The position numbers were made by a program, and so were the translations under genes. From assembly GCF_014197615.1 (NCBI RefSeq), contig NZ_JACIFY010000010.1, forward strand, positions 1 to 64,000: DNA of 64,000 nt, given 5' to 3'. Shown here piece by piece: positions 27,671 to 36,835 of the stretch (the stretch's first letter is position 1; every line of letters begins with the position of its first letter). Origin of the DNA: Rhizobium esperanzae (GTDB lineage Bacteria > Pseudomonadota > Alphaproteobacteria > Rhizobiales > Rhizobiaceae). Below the pieces are notes generated by a model. The model was given only the letters and a program-made list of their open reading frames with translations. It searched no databases and had not been told where the DNA came from.

Positions 27671-28658
27671 ATTCAGACACGGCATTGCCTTCCAATCTTG
27701 CCGATGCTCCCACCGAGCCCCAGAAGTCCCGGGTGAAGAGATAGCCGAATTCCTTTTCCTCGCGCTCCATTTTGAACTTGGCATTCAGAATATCATGCAG
27801 CTTCGGCAAATTGTAGTAGGGCACGGACGGCAACAAGTGGTGCTCGGCGTGGTAATTCATGTTGGCATAGAAGAATGCAATCGGTGCCGGCAGATTGACT
27901 GTTCTTGAAAAAAGAAGCGCGCTCTCGTCCTTGTGATCTTCAAGACCGAGGTGCTGCGCCAGCGCCAGAACACGATTTGGGAGCGACCCGGCGAACGGTG
28001 TGATGAAAAACATGAACGTCAGGGCAGGCGACCGCGTGGCCAGGAAAAACAACCCCAGGCAGATGGTGTTGAGCGCAAGCATGGCGATCGCATCGGGTTG
28101 AGCCGCATGCCGCTCGGCGGGCATCGCTTTCAATCGCATGCCGTTGCCGAAATACGCTTCGTAGCCAAAGGCATTGCAGAGCGCGTACAGGATCCGCCTA
28201 CAAAGGTTTTGATAATCAAATAGGACGAGACGCGCGGCGCCCAGAAAGTCGAGAGGAAAGTCGCGATAGATCTCGCTGTCATCCTCATGGAATGTGGAAG
28301 CGTGGTGGAACTGATGGCTTTTTTCAAAGTAGCTCGGATTGTTCCAGGTCACATAGGAAAACAGCTTGAAGAGCAATGTGTTCAGCCACTTCCTGCTGAA
28401 GACCTTCTTGTGAAACAGCTCATGGCCGATGCCGGCATAGCCGGCGAACTGCCATAGGACGGCGTTAAGATAAAAGGCCACGAAAGCAAGCGCGGGATAG
28501 CCGCCTTCCCATGCGCGGACCATCGCGAAAAGCAGGCCGGCATGGATGCTGATCCTGAGGGCAAGGTGGGAATAAGCGATCCGGTCGTTTGATGCCGTGA
28601 GTTCTCGGAACTCGTCCTTCGTCAACAAGCTGCCGATTTTGATCTCGCTAGCACTCAT
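27669..28658 (-). CDS. Fatty acid desaturase family protein, 329 aa
   Basis: An integral membrane di-iron desaturase or hydroxylase. The three histidine boxes are present: GHELFHKK (HxxxH), HQFHHAST (HxxHH) and HAEHHLLPSV (HxxHH), set among four or more hydrophobic helices. The family acts on acyl chains of lipids or on carotenoids; the substrate here is unknown. It lies two bases after a methyltransferase gene and in line with a glycosyltransferase, which suggests modification of a glycolipid or an acylated glycan. Confidence 0.88.
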   Translation of the reverse strand: MSASEIKIGSLLTKDEFRELTASNDRIAYSHLALRISIHAGLLFAMVRAWEGGYPALAFVAFYLNAVLWQFAGYAGIGHELFHKKVFSRKWLNTLLFKLFSYVTWNNPSYFEKSHQFHHASTFHEDDSEIYRDFPLDFLGAARLVLFDYQNLCRRILYALCNAFGYEAYFGNGMRLKAMPAERHAAQPDAIAMLALNTICLGLFFLATRSPALTFMFFITPFAGSLPNRVLALAQHLGLEDHKDESALLFSRTVNLPAPIAFFYANMNYHAEHHLLPSVPYYNLPKLHDILNAKFKMEREEKEFGYLFTRDFWGSVGASARLEGNAVSE

Positions 28659-28660
28659 GA

Positions 28661-29422
28661 TTAGAGCTCTATGTTGATCAACGCAAATGCCACAAGGCTG
28701 TTTGCGACATGGAAGACCATCTGCGATTTCGAGAACTCCGCCAAATACTCGGTGACGTCCCCGTGGATCTTAGAATTGTAGTCATGCCAGACGATGACGC
28801 CGCGTTTGACAATGCCGAATGCATTTTCCGTATCCGCCCGGATGATCTGGTGCTCATGTCCGCCATCGATGAAGATCATCTCGGCCGACTGGAATGCCTC
28901 CTTGAAATTGATTGTTGTCGAGTCTTCCTTGACGAGCGCGAGGCGCTTCCTTTGCGCCTCTGTGATTGACGCGAGATAGGCCTCGCCGTCGATTTCCTGG
29001 CGCTTGCGGAGATAGTCGTCATTCTGCTCGGCGGACGACAAGGCGCTACGCTCGTCGGTCTCGGCTAGATGCGCCGTAAGGCCCTTCGGCAGGTCGATGG
29101 AGACCACGTTGCAGTCTTCCGGCGTGTTTTCTATGAAAAGGCGCGTGGTAAAACCCTTGTACGTGCCGATCTCGATGATTTTGCTGGGCGTCACGATCTT
29201 GGCGAGCAGCACCAAGACAACCTGGTCGACAAGCGTGATGCTGCCGATTTCAATCGGCGGCAGGCTGGCGATATACTCTTTCGCGATCTTCAATTCATCG
29301 GCGAGTTCCAAAAGCGCGCGTAATTTCAGTTCGTAAATTCCCGATTTCGCGGCAAGCGCGGAGCGTAACTCCGCCGCACTTTCAATGAGCTTCTGCATCC
29401 CCGATCCCGTGATTCCATCCAT
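28661..29422 (-). CDS. Class I SAM methyltransferase (Methyltransf_24 type), 253 aa
   Basis: Predicted methyltransferase with long N-terminal helices (residues 1-80), then SAM motif KIIEIGTYKGFTTRLFIEN, VVSIDLPKG, and SAEMIFIDGGHEHQIIRADT, the IDGGH pattern of this class. Cephalosporin-hydroxylase-like and sugar O-methyltransferases share it. Two starts are possible. ATG at 29420-29422 (MDGITGSGM) has AAAGGATC upstream and avoids overlap with the glycosyltransferase stop at 29466; a farther start at 29500 would overlap by 35 bases. Middle gene of glycosyltransferase-methyltransferase-desaturase. Confidence 0.8.
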   Translation of the reverse strand: MDGITGSGMQKLIESAAELRSALAAKSGIYELKLRALLELADELKIAKEYIASLPPIEIGSITLVDQVVLVLLAKIVTPSKIIEIGTYKGFTTRLFIENTPEDCNVVSIDLPKGLTAHLAETDERSALSSAEQNDDYLRKRQEIDGEAYLASITEAQRKRLALVKEDSTTINFKEAFQSAEMIFIDGGHEHQIIRADTENAFGIVKRGVIVWHDYNSKIHGDVTEYLAEFSKSQMVFHVANSLVAFALINIEL

Positions 29423-29465
29423 TGTTATTTGATCCTTTGCGATTTCTATTGTGCCTACATGAAAC

Positions 29466-30338
29466 TCAGAGACGCGTGCTGATGCGAGCGATCCGTTCAT
29501 CGAGTTCCGGGAACGATCCTCTCCAGTAAGAATAGTGATTAACGAGGTTTCGATAAGCCACGGGCAGCTCGGAGGGCTGCAGGAAGCCTTTCTCGATCGC
29601 GAGATCCAGCACTTCCTCGTAATAAGTGATCGAGTAGATGAAATAGCGGTTGGCTGCCGGGTTGGACTGTGAATTGGAGTGCTGGCGAAAATATGAGAGA
29701 GGCATGGGATGCCCGACGATCGCCCCGCGTAGGGAAAGCCCGACCCAGGAGGAAAGATCGAGCGGCCCGGAAATTATGCCGTCGACGACCTTGAAAAGAC
29801 TGAAGCGGCCGTTCTCATCGAAGCAATCGGCAGCTCTCAACAACACCGACGAGAACTCGCCAAGCAGATTGTGATGCTTGACGGCAGTGATGCGTATGAA
29901 GTCGCGGCCTTCGATCACCTTCAGAGAGCCTTCGACCATCAAGCCGTTGCCGAGATTCGTAATCTGATTCCGCTCGTCGATGAAATAGCGTGGGGAAAAC
30001 GCGAGCTTCGTGCCTCTGCCCTGCGTCGCTTCAAGTGCCTGGAGCAGATATTGAATGCAGAACGGATGGAGGATGTCATCGTCGAAGAGATATTTGATGT
30101 ACTCGCCGCTGGCGAGCCCGGCGAGGCGCATGACGTTTTTGTACTCGGCGGGATCCGGGTTGCGGCTATATTTTACAAAACCTGAATATTTGTCGCAGAT
30201 CTTCGCGATGGCATCCGTCGGGCAATCGTCCGAGACGATGATCTCGACATCGGTATAACTTTGGGCGATTGCGCTCTTCAGAGCGAGTTCAAAGAAATCA
30301 GGCTTGTAGGCCGGTATACAGATCGACACGCGCGGCAA
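29466..30338 (-). CDS. Family 2 glycosyltransferase, 290 aa, TTG start
   Basis: GT-A fold glycosyltransferase. N-terminus PRVSICIPAYKPDFFELALK, then YTDVEIIVSDDCPTD and GEYIKYLFDDDILHP (the DxD-like metal site). The open frame continues far upstream, but no family residues occur before PRVSICIP. The codon immediately before is TTG (30336-30338), preceded by AGGAGGAG at suitable distance, so a TTG start is the best choice. Probably adds a sugar to the surface glycan on the cytoplasmic face. First gene of a three-gene minus-strand unit. Confidence 0.85.
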   Translation of the reverse strand: MPRVSICIPAYKPDFFELALKSAIAQSYTDVEIIVSDDCPTDAIAKICDKYSGFVKYSRNPDPAEYKNVMRLAGLASGEYIKYLFDDDILHPFCIQYLLQALEATQGRGTKLAFSPRYFIDERNQITNLGNGLMVEGSLKVIEGRDFIRITAVKHHNLLGEFSSVLLRAADCFDENGRFSLFKVVDGIISGPLDLSSWVGLSLRGAIVGHPMPLSYFRQHSNSQSNPAANRYFIYSITYYEEVLDLAIEKGFLQPSELPVAYRNLVNHYSYWRGSFPELDERIARISTRL

Positions 30339-30430
30339 ATGTTTTCTCCTCCTGAGGCACCTCCCTGACGTCCGCCTGAGAGAGCGGGGATCGGCCCTCC
30401 GAAGGACCGAAGCAGACCGCTTGCCATGAC

Positions 30431-30461
30431 CATAGAATGCGGGCGTTACGCGAGGCTTGCG
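30431..30461 (+). repeat. Direct repeat copy B
   Basis: Near-identical to 26626-26656 (core GGGCGTTAC-n-CGAGGCTTGC). It sits in the 286-base gap upstream of the family 2 glycosyltransferase gene, in antisense orientation to that gene, so it is unlikely to be a simple shared promoter. Confidence 0.6.
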
Positions 30462-30624
30462 GAGAGGGAGAGGCACAAGCGGCAAAATAGGCCGCGGATC
30501 TCGCCCGATAAATAGATACTTTCTCGGAGAAACGTGGCACGCCCTCGGGCATTCGCAACTGCGTTCCACGAGCATCGGGCCGGTGCGGTGGAACTCTGAC
30601 CCGTGTTCCCGCTTGCCGGAATTC

Positions 30625-31140
30625 CTATCGCGCGAACTGAATGATTTCCCCATTATACTGCGTGCGCACCGTCTCGCGAAAGCCGAGTTTCGCTGCGACC
30701 CGCAACGAGGCGTGATTCTCAGGGCTGATGATGCAGCTCATGGGTTTTCCCGGGAAATGAGCCTCCGCCCAGCCGATCAGGGCGGTCAGCGCCTCGGTGG
30801 CGTAGCCGCGGCCGTGCGCTGAGGGCATGAGCGCCCAGCCGAGCTCCATCGTTCCCTCGATCGATGGGGTCATCTCCCGGCGGGATTCCATGAAGCCCGC
30901 TTCGCCGATGAAGCGGCTGCTCGCTTTCTCGATGATTGCGAGGAAGCCGAAGCCCATATGGTGCCACATGCCGGCCAGGCGCAGCATGCGGCTCCAGCTC
31001 TGTTCCCGCGTCGAGGCCACGCCGCTGATGAAGCGCACGACGTCCTCGTCCGCCCATAGGGCTGCATGCGCCTCGAAATCATCGAGATGGTGAGGGCGAA
31101 GCGTCAGCCGCTCCGTTTCGAGGCTCGGAATATCGGTCAT
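30625..31140 (-). CDS. GNAT-family acetyltransferase (RimJ/RimL type), 171 aa
   Basis: N-acetyltransferase using acetyl-CoA. The N-terminus LETERLTLRPHHLDDF is the standard RimJ/RimL start, and MPSAHGRGYATEALTALIGW is the acetyl-CoA pyrophosphate loop (R/Q-x-x-G-x-G/A). SLRVAAKLGFRE ends the domain. Target unknown: ribosomal protein, small amine or antibiotic are all possible. Stands apart from the glycan genes, with 286 bases on one side and 25 bases to the cupin gene. Confidence 0.88.
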   Translation of the reverse strand: MTDIPSLETERLTLRPHHLDDFEAHAALWADEDVVRFISGVASTREQSWSRMLRLAGMWHHMGFGFLAIIEKASSRFIGEAGFMESRREMTPSIEGTMELGWALMPSAHGRGYATEALTALIGWAEAHFPGKPMSCIISPENHASLRVAAKLGFRETVRTQYNGEIIQFAR

Positions 31141-31165
31141 ATCGGATCCTTATGGAATCGCGCCC

Positions 31166-31660
31166 TCAGGCGCCGGGTTCACCGTCCCAATAGTCGAGGT
31201 CGCCTTCCAGCCGTCCGATATGGCGGAAGCGCCCGGCCTTTCGGTTGGTCTTGGCAAGGAACTTTCCGGAATCGGGATATTCGACGATCTCGGTCTTCGC
31301 CATCGTCGAGATGCCGAGATAGACGAGGGTGGCGGTGCCGGTGTTGACGATCTGGTGCGCCGTTTCCGCTCCGCCGGCCGGTGCGCCAAGCACGTCGCCT
31401 GCCTTGATCGGATGGCGCTCGTCGCCGAAGCGATATTCGCCGGCGCCCGCAATCACATAGAAAAGCTCGTCTTCGACATGATGATTGTGGAAAGGGCAGC
31501 CCGATTTGCCCGGCGGCACTTCGTTGTAGCTGACGCCGAGACCGGCCAGGCCGAGAAGCGTGCCGAACGAGGTGTCGGCGCTTTCATAGAACTCGCCCTG
31601 TTTCCAGTGGTCGAGCTCGAGACCGGCGATATTGATCACCGCCTTCTGTTCCGTCGTCAT
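31166..31660 (-). CDS. Cupin-domain protein, 164 aa
   Basis: Single beta-barrel cupin. Motif 1 is CPFHNHHVEDELFYVIAGAG (His, His, Glu metal ligands) and motif 2 is near GDVLGAPAGGAETAHQIVN (His). Such proteins act as small isomerases, dioxygenases or sugar-binding regulators; no finer call is justified. ATG at 31658-31660 follows AGGAGGACATC at suitable spacing. The 25-base gap to the GNAT gene on the same strand suggests co-transcription. Confidence 0.85.
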   Translation of the reverse strand: MTTEQKAVINIAGLELDHWKQGEFYESADTSFGTLLGLAGLGVSYNEVPPGKSGCPFHNHHVEDELFYVIAGAGEYRFGDERHPIKAGDVLGAPAGGAETAHQIVNTGTATLVYLGISTMAKTEIVEYPDSGKFLAKTNRKAGRFRHIGRLEGDLDYWDGEPGA

Positions 31661-31861
31661 GATGTCCTCCTGTTGCCACAAGAGAAGCCATCATTTGAGG
31701 AAAATTCAATGCCTGTCTCGGAAATCCCCGGCATGGGCGGAGAGGAGACCGCCGCCCATGCTGTGAGCGCCGCACGTCGGATAGGACGCCAGACGCTCGA
31801 TTCCGTTCACCCCACGCATCCCGCAAGATCGGTTTCGATTTTCCGGGATGCGCTGAAGCCG

Positions 31862-32221
31862 TCAGCGGACATAGAAGGTCAGGCTGCCATCGGCTGCCTG
31901 CTCGGCATTGACGACGTTGCGGACGTCGACGCCTTCATTGTTGAGACGGTGGGCGAGCGACCTGTTGGCGTCGATCGAGGCCTGAATGCCACGCACTGCC
32001 TGGCCGGACCGTTCCGGCGCCGAGCGCGGACCGGTGCTTTCGTCGTCGAGGTTGCGCCAGTTGTGGACCTGCTCGACATTGAAATCATTGCCCTGGAAGG
32101 TCCGGAGTGTCTGCTCGATGCCTTGGGTGGTGTTCATTCCGAGGCTTTCGGCCCGGCCGACGCCGGCAAATGTCAGAGAGGAGAGGGCGGCTGCGATGGT
32201 GAGGGTGACAACGCGATTCAT
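31862..32221 (-). CDS. Small exported hypothetical protein, 119 aa
   Basis: An N-terminal signal peptide (RVVTLTIAAALSSLTFAGVG, cleavage near GRAES) precedes a short hydrophilic body with NVEQVHNWRNLDDES and a C-terminal segment ADGSLTFYVR. I recognise no family. Probably periplasmic. Flanked by about 200 bases on the cupin side and a 345-base region before ribH. Confidence 0.7.
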   Translation of the reverse strand: MNRVVTLTIAAALSSLTFAGVGRAESLGMNTTQGIEQTLRTFQGNDFNVEQVHNWRNLDDESTGPRSAPERSGQAVRGIQASIDANRSLAHRLNNEGVDVRNVVNAEQAADGSLTFYVR

Positions 32222-32566
32222 GATGGTATCCTTTCATCTGCTTTGACGGTCGGCTGTCTTTGCAGGGGATCGTCTGCGTCACGATATGGAATTGGCGTTC
32301 GCCCTTTCGCGATTCAATGGGTTAAGCCACTGAAAAACCATTAAGAATTGTTCATGAAAACGGCCTTCGAATTGCCGTTTTCCAGGCATCCGGAAAAGCG
32401 GGTTTCAGATGCTTGCCCGGTGACGCAGGCGTGGCGCGGTTATCCCCTTGCGGATATTTCTTCATTGGCGTTGCGGCATCGGCCGAAAGTGCTTGCCATT
32501 CTGATGAAGGCATGTTTTGACCGCGGGCTGCCGAGTGGAAAACGCCCCACAAAACGAAGGTGAACC
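32222..32566. promoter_or_regulatory. Upstream region of ribH-nusB
   Basis: 345 bases between a minus-strand exported-protein gene and ribH. A 71-codon frame (32348-32563) is open but has no recognisable protein features. I looked for the conserved FMN riboswitch elements and did not see them. The region must hold the promoter that now drives ribH-nusB separately from glyA-nrdR-ribD-ribE. Confidence 0.4.
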
Positions 32567-33022
32567 ATGCCGAGAGAGACCGCTCCCCATATTTTGATCG
32601 TTGAAGCCCGCTTCTACGACGACATGGCCGATGCCCTGCTCGAAGGCGCGACCTTCGCGTTGCAGGAGGCCGGCGCCACCTTTGAGGTCGTCACCGTTCC
32701 CGGCGCACTGGAAATTCCGGCAGCGATTGCCATGTCGCTCGATGGAGACGACAATGGCGGAACGCATTATGACGGCTATGTCGCGCTCGGCATGGTCATT
32801 CGCGGCGAGACCTATCACTTCGATATCGTGTCGAACGAATCCTCGCGCGCTTTGATGGATCTTGCGGTCAGCGAGTCCCTTGCTATCGGCAACGGCATCC
32901 TGACCGTCGAAAACGACGAACAGGCATGGGCGCGCGCACGCCGCTCGGACAAGGACAAGGGCGGATTTGCCGCTCGCGCAGCTCTGACCATGATCGAGCT
33001 GAAGCAGAAACTGGGTGCATAA
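32567..33022 (+). CDS. ribH: 6,7-Dimethyl-8-ribityllumazine synthase, 151 aa
   Basis: Lumazine synthase condenses the RibD-derived pyrimidine with 3,4-dihydroxy-2-butanone phosphate; the product goes to RibE. Characteristic segments: [33 protein letters not shown] (catalytic His), and [12 protein letters not shown]. Length suits the capsid- or pentamer-forming family. AAGGTG precedes ATG 32567. Followed by nusB after three bases. In many Alphaproteobacteria ribH follows ribE directly; here 17 kb separates them. Confidence 0.95.
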   Translation: MPRETAPHILIVEARFYDDMADALLEGATFALQEAGATFEVVTVPGALEIPAAIAMSLDGDDNGGTHYDGYVALGMVIRGETYHFDIVSNESSRALMDLAVSESLAIGNGILTVENDEQAWARARRSDKDKGGFAARAALTMIELKQKLGA

Positions 33023-33025
33023 AGA

Positions 33026-33508
33026 ATGAACGACGACAAGACGGAACGGCCGGTCAAGACTGCGAACCAGCGGGGCGCAGCCCGCCTTGCTGCCGTTCAG
33101 GCGCTTTATCAGATGGATGTCGGCGGCACCGGCGTTCTGGAGATCGTCGCCGAATACGAGGCGCACCGTCTTGGCCAGGAACTCGACGGCGCGACCTATC
33201 TGAAGGCCGATGCCGCCTGGTTCCGTTCCATCGTGTCCGGTGTCGTGCGCGATCAGGTTCGTCTCGATCCGCTGATTGCCGCAGCCCTGCAGGATGATTG
33301 GGCCCTGTCGCGTCTCGACAGCACCGTGCGCGCCATCCTGCGCGCCGGCGTCTTCGAGATCACCGACCGCAAGGACGTCCCGGTGGCGGTCATCGTCACC
33401 GAATATGTCGAGATCGCTCAGGCCTTTTTCGAGGACGACGAGCCGAAGCTCGTCAACGCCGTGCTCGACCGCATCGCCAAGCAGGTCCGCGGCGAGGCGA
33501 AGAAATAA
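33026..33508 (+). CDS. nusB: Transcription antitermination factor NusB, 160 aa
   Basis: All-helical RNA-binding protein that with NusE (S10) binds boxA and supports antitermination of rRNA operons. Family signs: [19 protein letters not shown] at the start, [16 protein letters not shown] and [27 protein letters not shown] near the end. Three bases after ribH, probably co-transcribed. Followed by a hairpin at 33552-33572. Confidence 0.95.
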   Translation: MNDDKTERPVKTANQRGAARLAAVQALYQMDVGGTGVLEIVAEYEAHRLGQELDGATYLKADAAWFRSIVSGVVRDQVRLDPLIAAALQDDWALSRLDSTVRAILRAGVFEITDRKDVPVAVIVTEYVEIAQAFFEDDEPKLVNAVLDRIAKQVRGEAKK

Positions 33509-33551
33509 GTCTTTAGCCGCCAAACAATCTCCCTAAGTCTTTCTTCGCACT

Positions 33552-33577
33552 GCAACGGTTTTCGCCCGTTGCGGTCT
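33552..33577 (+). terminator. Terminator-like hairpin after nusB
   Basis: GCAACGG and CCGTTGC pair around a short loop (TTTTCGC) about 45 bases past the nusB stop, followed by GGTCTT. The T-run is weak, so termination may be partial. hppA starts 130 bases further on. Confidence 0.55.
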
Positions 33578-33706
33578 TGACGCCACGTGATCGACCACGC
33601 AATCTCCGCACCGCTTAGCTGTGGCATTTCTGTGGAGAGGAAGGCGAGTCGGCGGCGTATCTGCCGGAGAAGGAGTGAGCTCCGGCCTATGGGAGGAAAG
33701 AGCGAA

Positions 33707-35845
33707 ATGACCATTCTTTTATGCGTAATTGCATGCGGTCTGCTCTCGGTGGTTTATGCCGCCTGGGCAACCCGGTCGGTGCTTGCCGCCGATCAGGGCA
33801 ACAGCCGCATGCAGGAGATCGCGGGTTATATCCGCGAAGGCGCTCAAGCCTATCTGACGCGCCAGTACAGAACCATTGCCCTTGTCGGCGTTGTCGTTTT
33901 CATCGCAGCCTGGCTGCTTCTTTCCGCCGAGGCCGCCATCGGCTTCCTGATCGGCGCCATACTATCAGGTGCTGCCGGCTTTATCGGCATGCACGTCTCC
34001 GTTCGCGCCAATGTGCGCACCGCCCAGGCGGCTTCCGCCAGCCTCTCCGCCGGCCTCGACATCGCCTTCAAGTCGGGTGCGATCACCGGCATGCTGGTGG
34101 CCGGCCTCGCACTGCTCGGCGTCTCCATCTACTATACCATTCTGACCGTCGGCCTCGGCCATGAGAGCGGCTCGCGCGAAGTCATCGATGCGCTGGTGGC
34201 GCTCGGCTTCGGCGCTTCGCTGATCTCGATCTTCGCCCGTCTCGGCGGCGGCATCTTCACCAAGGGCGCCGATGTCGGCGGCGACCTCGTCGGTAAGGTG
34301 GAAGCCGGCATTCCCGAGGACGATCCGCGCAACCCGGCAACGATTGCCGATAACGTCGGCGACAATGTCGGCGACTGCGCCGGCATGGCCGCCGACCTTT
34401 TCGAGACCTATGCGGTTTCCGTCGTCGCCACCATGGTCCTTGCCGCGATCTTCTTTGCCGGTGCGCCGATCCTCCAGTCCGCGATGATCTATCCGCTGGC
34501 GATCTGCGGCGCCTGCATCATCACCTCGATCATCGGCAGTTTCTTCGTCAAGCTCGGTTCGAACGGCTCGATCATGGGCGCCCTCTACAAGGGTCTCATC
34601 GTCACCGGCCTGCTGTCGATCATCGGTCTTGGCGCCGCCACCTCGCTGACGGTCGGCTGGGGCTCGCTCGGCGCGATCGGAGGCGTCGACATTTCGGGCA
34701 CGCACCTGTTCTTCTGCGGCGTCGTCGGCCTCGTCGTCACCGCGCTGATCGTGGTGATCACGGAATATTATACCGGCACCGGCAAGCGTCCGGTCGTCTC
34801 GATCGCCCAGGCTTCGGTCACCGGTCACGGCACCAATGTCATCCAGGGCCTGGCCGTTTCGCTGGAATCGACGGCGCTGCCGGCGATCGTCATCGTTGGC
34901 GGCATTCTCACCACCTACCAGCTCGGCGGCCTTTTCGGCACCGGCATTGCGGTCACCGCGATGCTGGGCATTGCCGGGATGATCGTCGCGCTCGACGCGT
35001 TCGGACCGGTGACGGACAATGCCGGCGGTATCGCCGAAATGTCGCATCTGCCGCCGGAGGTGCGCAAATCCACGGATGCGCTCGATGCTGTCGGTAACAC
35101 GACCAAAGCCGTCACCAAGGGTTATGCCATCGGTTCGGCCGGTCTCGGCGCACTGGTTCTCTTCGCAGCCTACTCCTACGACCTGAAATATTTTGCGGCG
35201 AATGGCGACAAATTCCCTTATTTCGCCGGCATAGGCGACATCTCCTTTGATCTTTCCAACCCCTATGTGGTGGCGGGATTGATCTTCGGCGGTCTCGTTC
35301 CCTACCTCTTCGGCGGCATTGCAATGACCGCCGTCGGCCGCGCGGCCGGCGCGATCGTCGAGGAAGTCCGCCGTCAGTTCAAGGAAAAGCCGGGCATCAT
35401 GCAGGGCACGGAAAAGCCGGATTACGGCAAGGCCGTCGACCTTCTGACCAAGGCGGCGATCCGCGAGATGATCGTGCCGTCGCTGTTGCCGGTGCTGGCG
35501 CCCATCGTCGTCTATTTCGGCGTGCTGCTCATCTCCGGTTCCAAGGCCTCGGCCTTTGCTGCGCTCGGCGCATCGCTGCTCGGCGTCATCATCAACGGCC
35601 TCTTCGTCGCCATCTCGATGACATCTGGCGGCGGCGCGTGGGACAATGCCAAGAAGAGCTTCGAGGACGGTTTCGTCGATAAGGACGGCATGCGTCACAT
35701 GAAGGGTTCGGATGCACACAAGGCCTCCGTCACCGGCGATACCGTCGGCGATCCCTACAAGGATACCGCCGGCCCGGCCGTCAACCCGGCGATCAAGATC
35801 ACCAACATCGTCGCACTTCTGCTGCTTGCCGTTCTCGCTGGTTGA
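33707..35845 (+). CDS. hppA: Membrane-bound proton-translocating pyrophosphatase, 712 aa
   Basis: Hydrolyses inorganic pyrophosphate and pumps H+ across the membrane through about 16 helices. The substrate site [17 protein letters not shown], followed by [17 protein letters not shown], is intact, as is the second acidic cluster [18 protein letters not shown] near the C-terminus. The segment [13 protein letters not shown] has Lys where potassium-dependent enzymes have Ala, so this is the K+-independent class. The ATG at 33707 ([11 protein letters not shown]) begins helix 1 and has GGGAGGAAAG upstream. Single gene, followed by a repeat hairpin and a bidirectional terminator. Confidence 0.95.
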   Translation: MTILLCVIACGLLSVVYAAWATRSVLAADQGNSRMQEIAGYIREGAQAYLTRQYRTIALVGVVVFIAAWLLLSAEAAIGFLIGAILSGAAGFIGMHVSVRANVRTAQAASASLSAGLDIAFKSGAITGMLVAGLALLGVSIYYTILTVGLGHESGSREVIDALVALGFGASLISIFARLGGGIFTKGADVGGDLVGKVEAGIPEDDPRNPATIADNVGDNVGDCAGMAADLFETYAVSVVATMVLAAIFFAGAPILQSAMIYPLAICGACIITSIIGSFFVKLGSNGSIMGALYKGLIVTGLLSIIGLGAATSLTVGWGSLGAIGGVDISGTHLFFCGVVGLVVTALIVVITEYYTGTGKRPVVSIAQASVTGHGTNVIQGLAVSLESTALPAIVIVGGILTTYQLGGLFGTGIAVTAMLGIAGMIVALDAFGPVTDNAGGIAEMSHLPPEVRKSTDALDAVGNTTKAVTKGYAIGSAGLGALVLFAAYSYDLKYFAANGDKFPYFAGIGDISFDLSNPYVVAGLIFGGLVPYLFGGIAMTAVGRAAGAIVEEVRRQFKEKPGIMQGTEKPDYGKAVDLLTKAAIREMIVPSLLPVLAPIVVYFGVLLISGSKASAFAALGASLLGVIINGLFVAISMTSGGGAWDNAKKSFEDGFVDKDGMRHMKGSDAHKASVTGDTVGDPYKDTAGPAVNPAIKITNIVALLLLAVLAG

Positions 35846-35879
35846 TGCCGCGGCAGCGGAGCGCAGCCCCTCACACTAA

Positions 35880-35907
35880 CCCTCTCCCCGTAAAAACGGG
35901 GAGAGGG
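35880..35907. repeat. Palindromic intergenic repeat after hppA
   Basis: CCCTCTCCCCG (35880-35890) and CGGGGAGAGGG (35897-35907) form a perfect eleven-base-pair stem. The flanking CTCACACTAAC before it and GGGAGAGGGACGGAGAGG after it match, from memory, a family of repeats frequent between rhizobial genes. Confidence 0.65.
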
Positions 35908-36005
35908 GACGTGCCCTGCGAGACGTGGGAGAGGGACGGAGAGGTTGCAGCATAAGGCGGATGGGGCCGGCATCGGCAATCTCCCGAGCCGAAATCACGT
36001 CCAAT

Positions 36006-36037
36006 AAAAAACCCGCCGGAGCGATCCGGCGGGTTTT
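36006..36037. terminator. Bidirectional terminator between hppA and bamE
   Basis: AAAAACCCGCCGGA and TCCGGCGGGTTTTT form a perfect fourteen-base-pair palindrome with a four-base loop, A-run on one side and T-run on the other. It serves the convergent genes hppA (plus) and bamE (minus), lying just past the bamE stop. Confidence 0.92.
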
Positions 36038-36057
36038 TCGTAGCGAGGCGTGTTGGC

Positions 36058-36591
36058 TCAGCGCAGGCTGCTCGGGTTCTGCGGCGTGCCGCCGGCGCCG
36101 CCGCCGAACAGGCTGCGGGCCGCGCTCGCGGCGCTGCCGCCGGAAAGCATCTGCTGCAGGAAGGTGAGTTCCTTGCCGCCGGTCGGCGTGACGCGTCCGA
36201 TCGTGTCGAATACCTTGCCGTCCTGCAGCGTGTAATTGGCGCGGCGGCTCACAACGCCGTCCTTGTCGAAATAGATCGCCAGAACGCTCTGGTCGACGAC
36301 CTTCAGCTTCTGGAAGGCGACGGCACGGGTGCGCCGTTGCGAGATGTAATAGAAGACTTCGCCGTCGAAGGTCGCCGTCGTCGATGGGGTGCCGAGCGAA
36401 AGCAGCACCTGCTCGCGGCTCGAGCCTTCCGGAACGAGGTTCAGCGACTGCTGGTCGGCGACATATCCACCATTGAGCACGGTGCTGGTCTGGCAACCGG
36501 AAAGGGCTGATGTGGAGGCGATTATCAAGGCAATGGCCGCACTGCTGAAGAATTTCACGTCAGACTTGAAATACCGTTTCTTCAACGACAT
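36058..36591 (-). CDS. bamE: Outer membrane assembly lipoprotein BamE (SmpA/OmlA), 177 aa
   Basis: Lipoprotein of the BAM complex that helps insert beta-barrel proteins into the outer membrane. The N-terminal signal ends in a lipobox, ALSGC (Cys about residue 33). The SmpA/OmlA domain follows: VPEGSSREQVLLSLGTPST, EVFYYISQRR and VVDQSVLAIYFDKDGVVSR. The C-terminal tail (LSGGSAASAARSLFGGGAGG) is a glycine-rich extension common in rhizobia. Divergent from the CBP3-like chaperone gene across about 240 bp. Confidence 0.9.
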   Translation of the reverse strand: MSLKKRYFKSDVKFFSSAAIALIIASTSALSGCQTSTVLNGGYVADQQSLNLVPEGSSREQVLLSLGTPSTTATFDGEVFYYISQRRTRAVAFQKLKVVDQSVLAIYFDKDGVVSRRANYTLQDGKVFDTIGRVTPTGGKELTFLQQMLSGGSAASAARSLFGGGAGGTPQNPSSLR

Positions 36592-36835
36592 CTACTCCCT
36601 TGAGTATCGATAGCAGCCATTCTGGGCCTTGCACGCTTACCTCCTGCAAAACCATTGTGGCCATTCCGGGTCGAATATCCCGAATTCGCTTCGCCGACGC
36701 ATCGAAGGCGTCGTCCCGAAACTGGCCACGATCGGCATTGCAATTCGCGCCTGCTTCGGTAAACCAGCTTTCGAAATCATGCAACAAGGCCAGAGGCCAG
36801 CCGGCGTGAAGAATGAGGCATTTCCGGAAAAAACA

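Noticed and set aside
32348..32563. 71-codon open frame directly before ribH
   Set aside because: No hydrophobic pattern, family motif or convincing ribosome binding site; it fits a leader region better than a gene.
32222..32566. Possible FMN riboswitch before ribH
   Set aside because: The conserved RFN-element blocks (such as AGGG...GGGG and GGTGAAATTCC) are not visible.
33965..35719. 584-codon antisense frame in hppA
   Set aside because: Low-complexity Asp/Glu/Arg/His composition caused by the repetitive coding strand; no independent start or domain.
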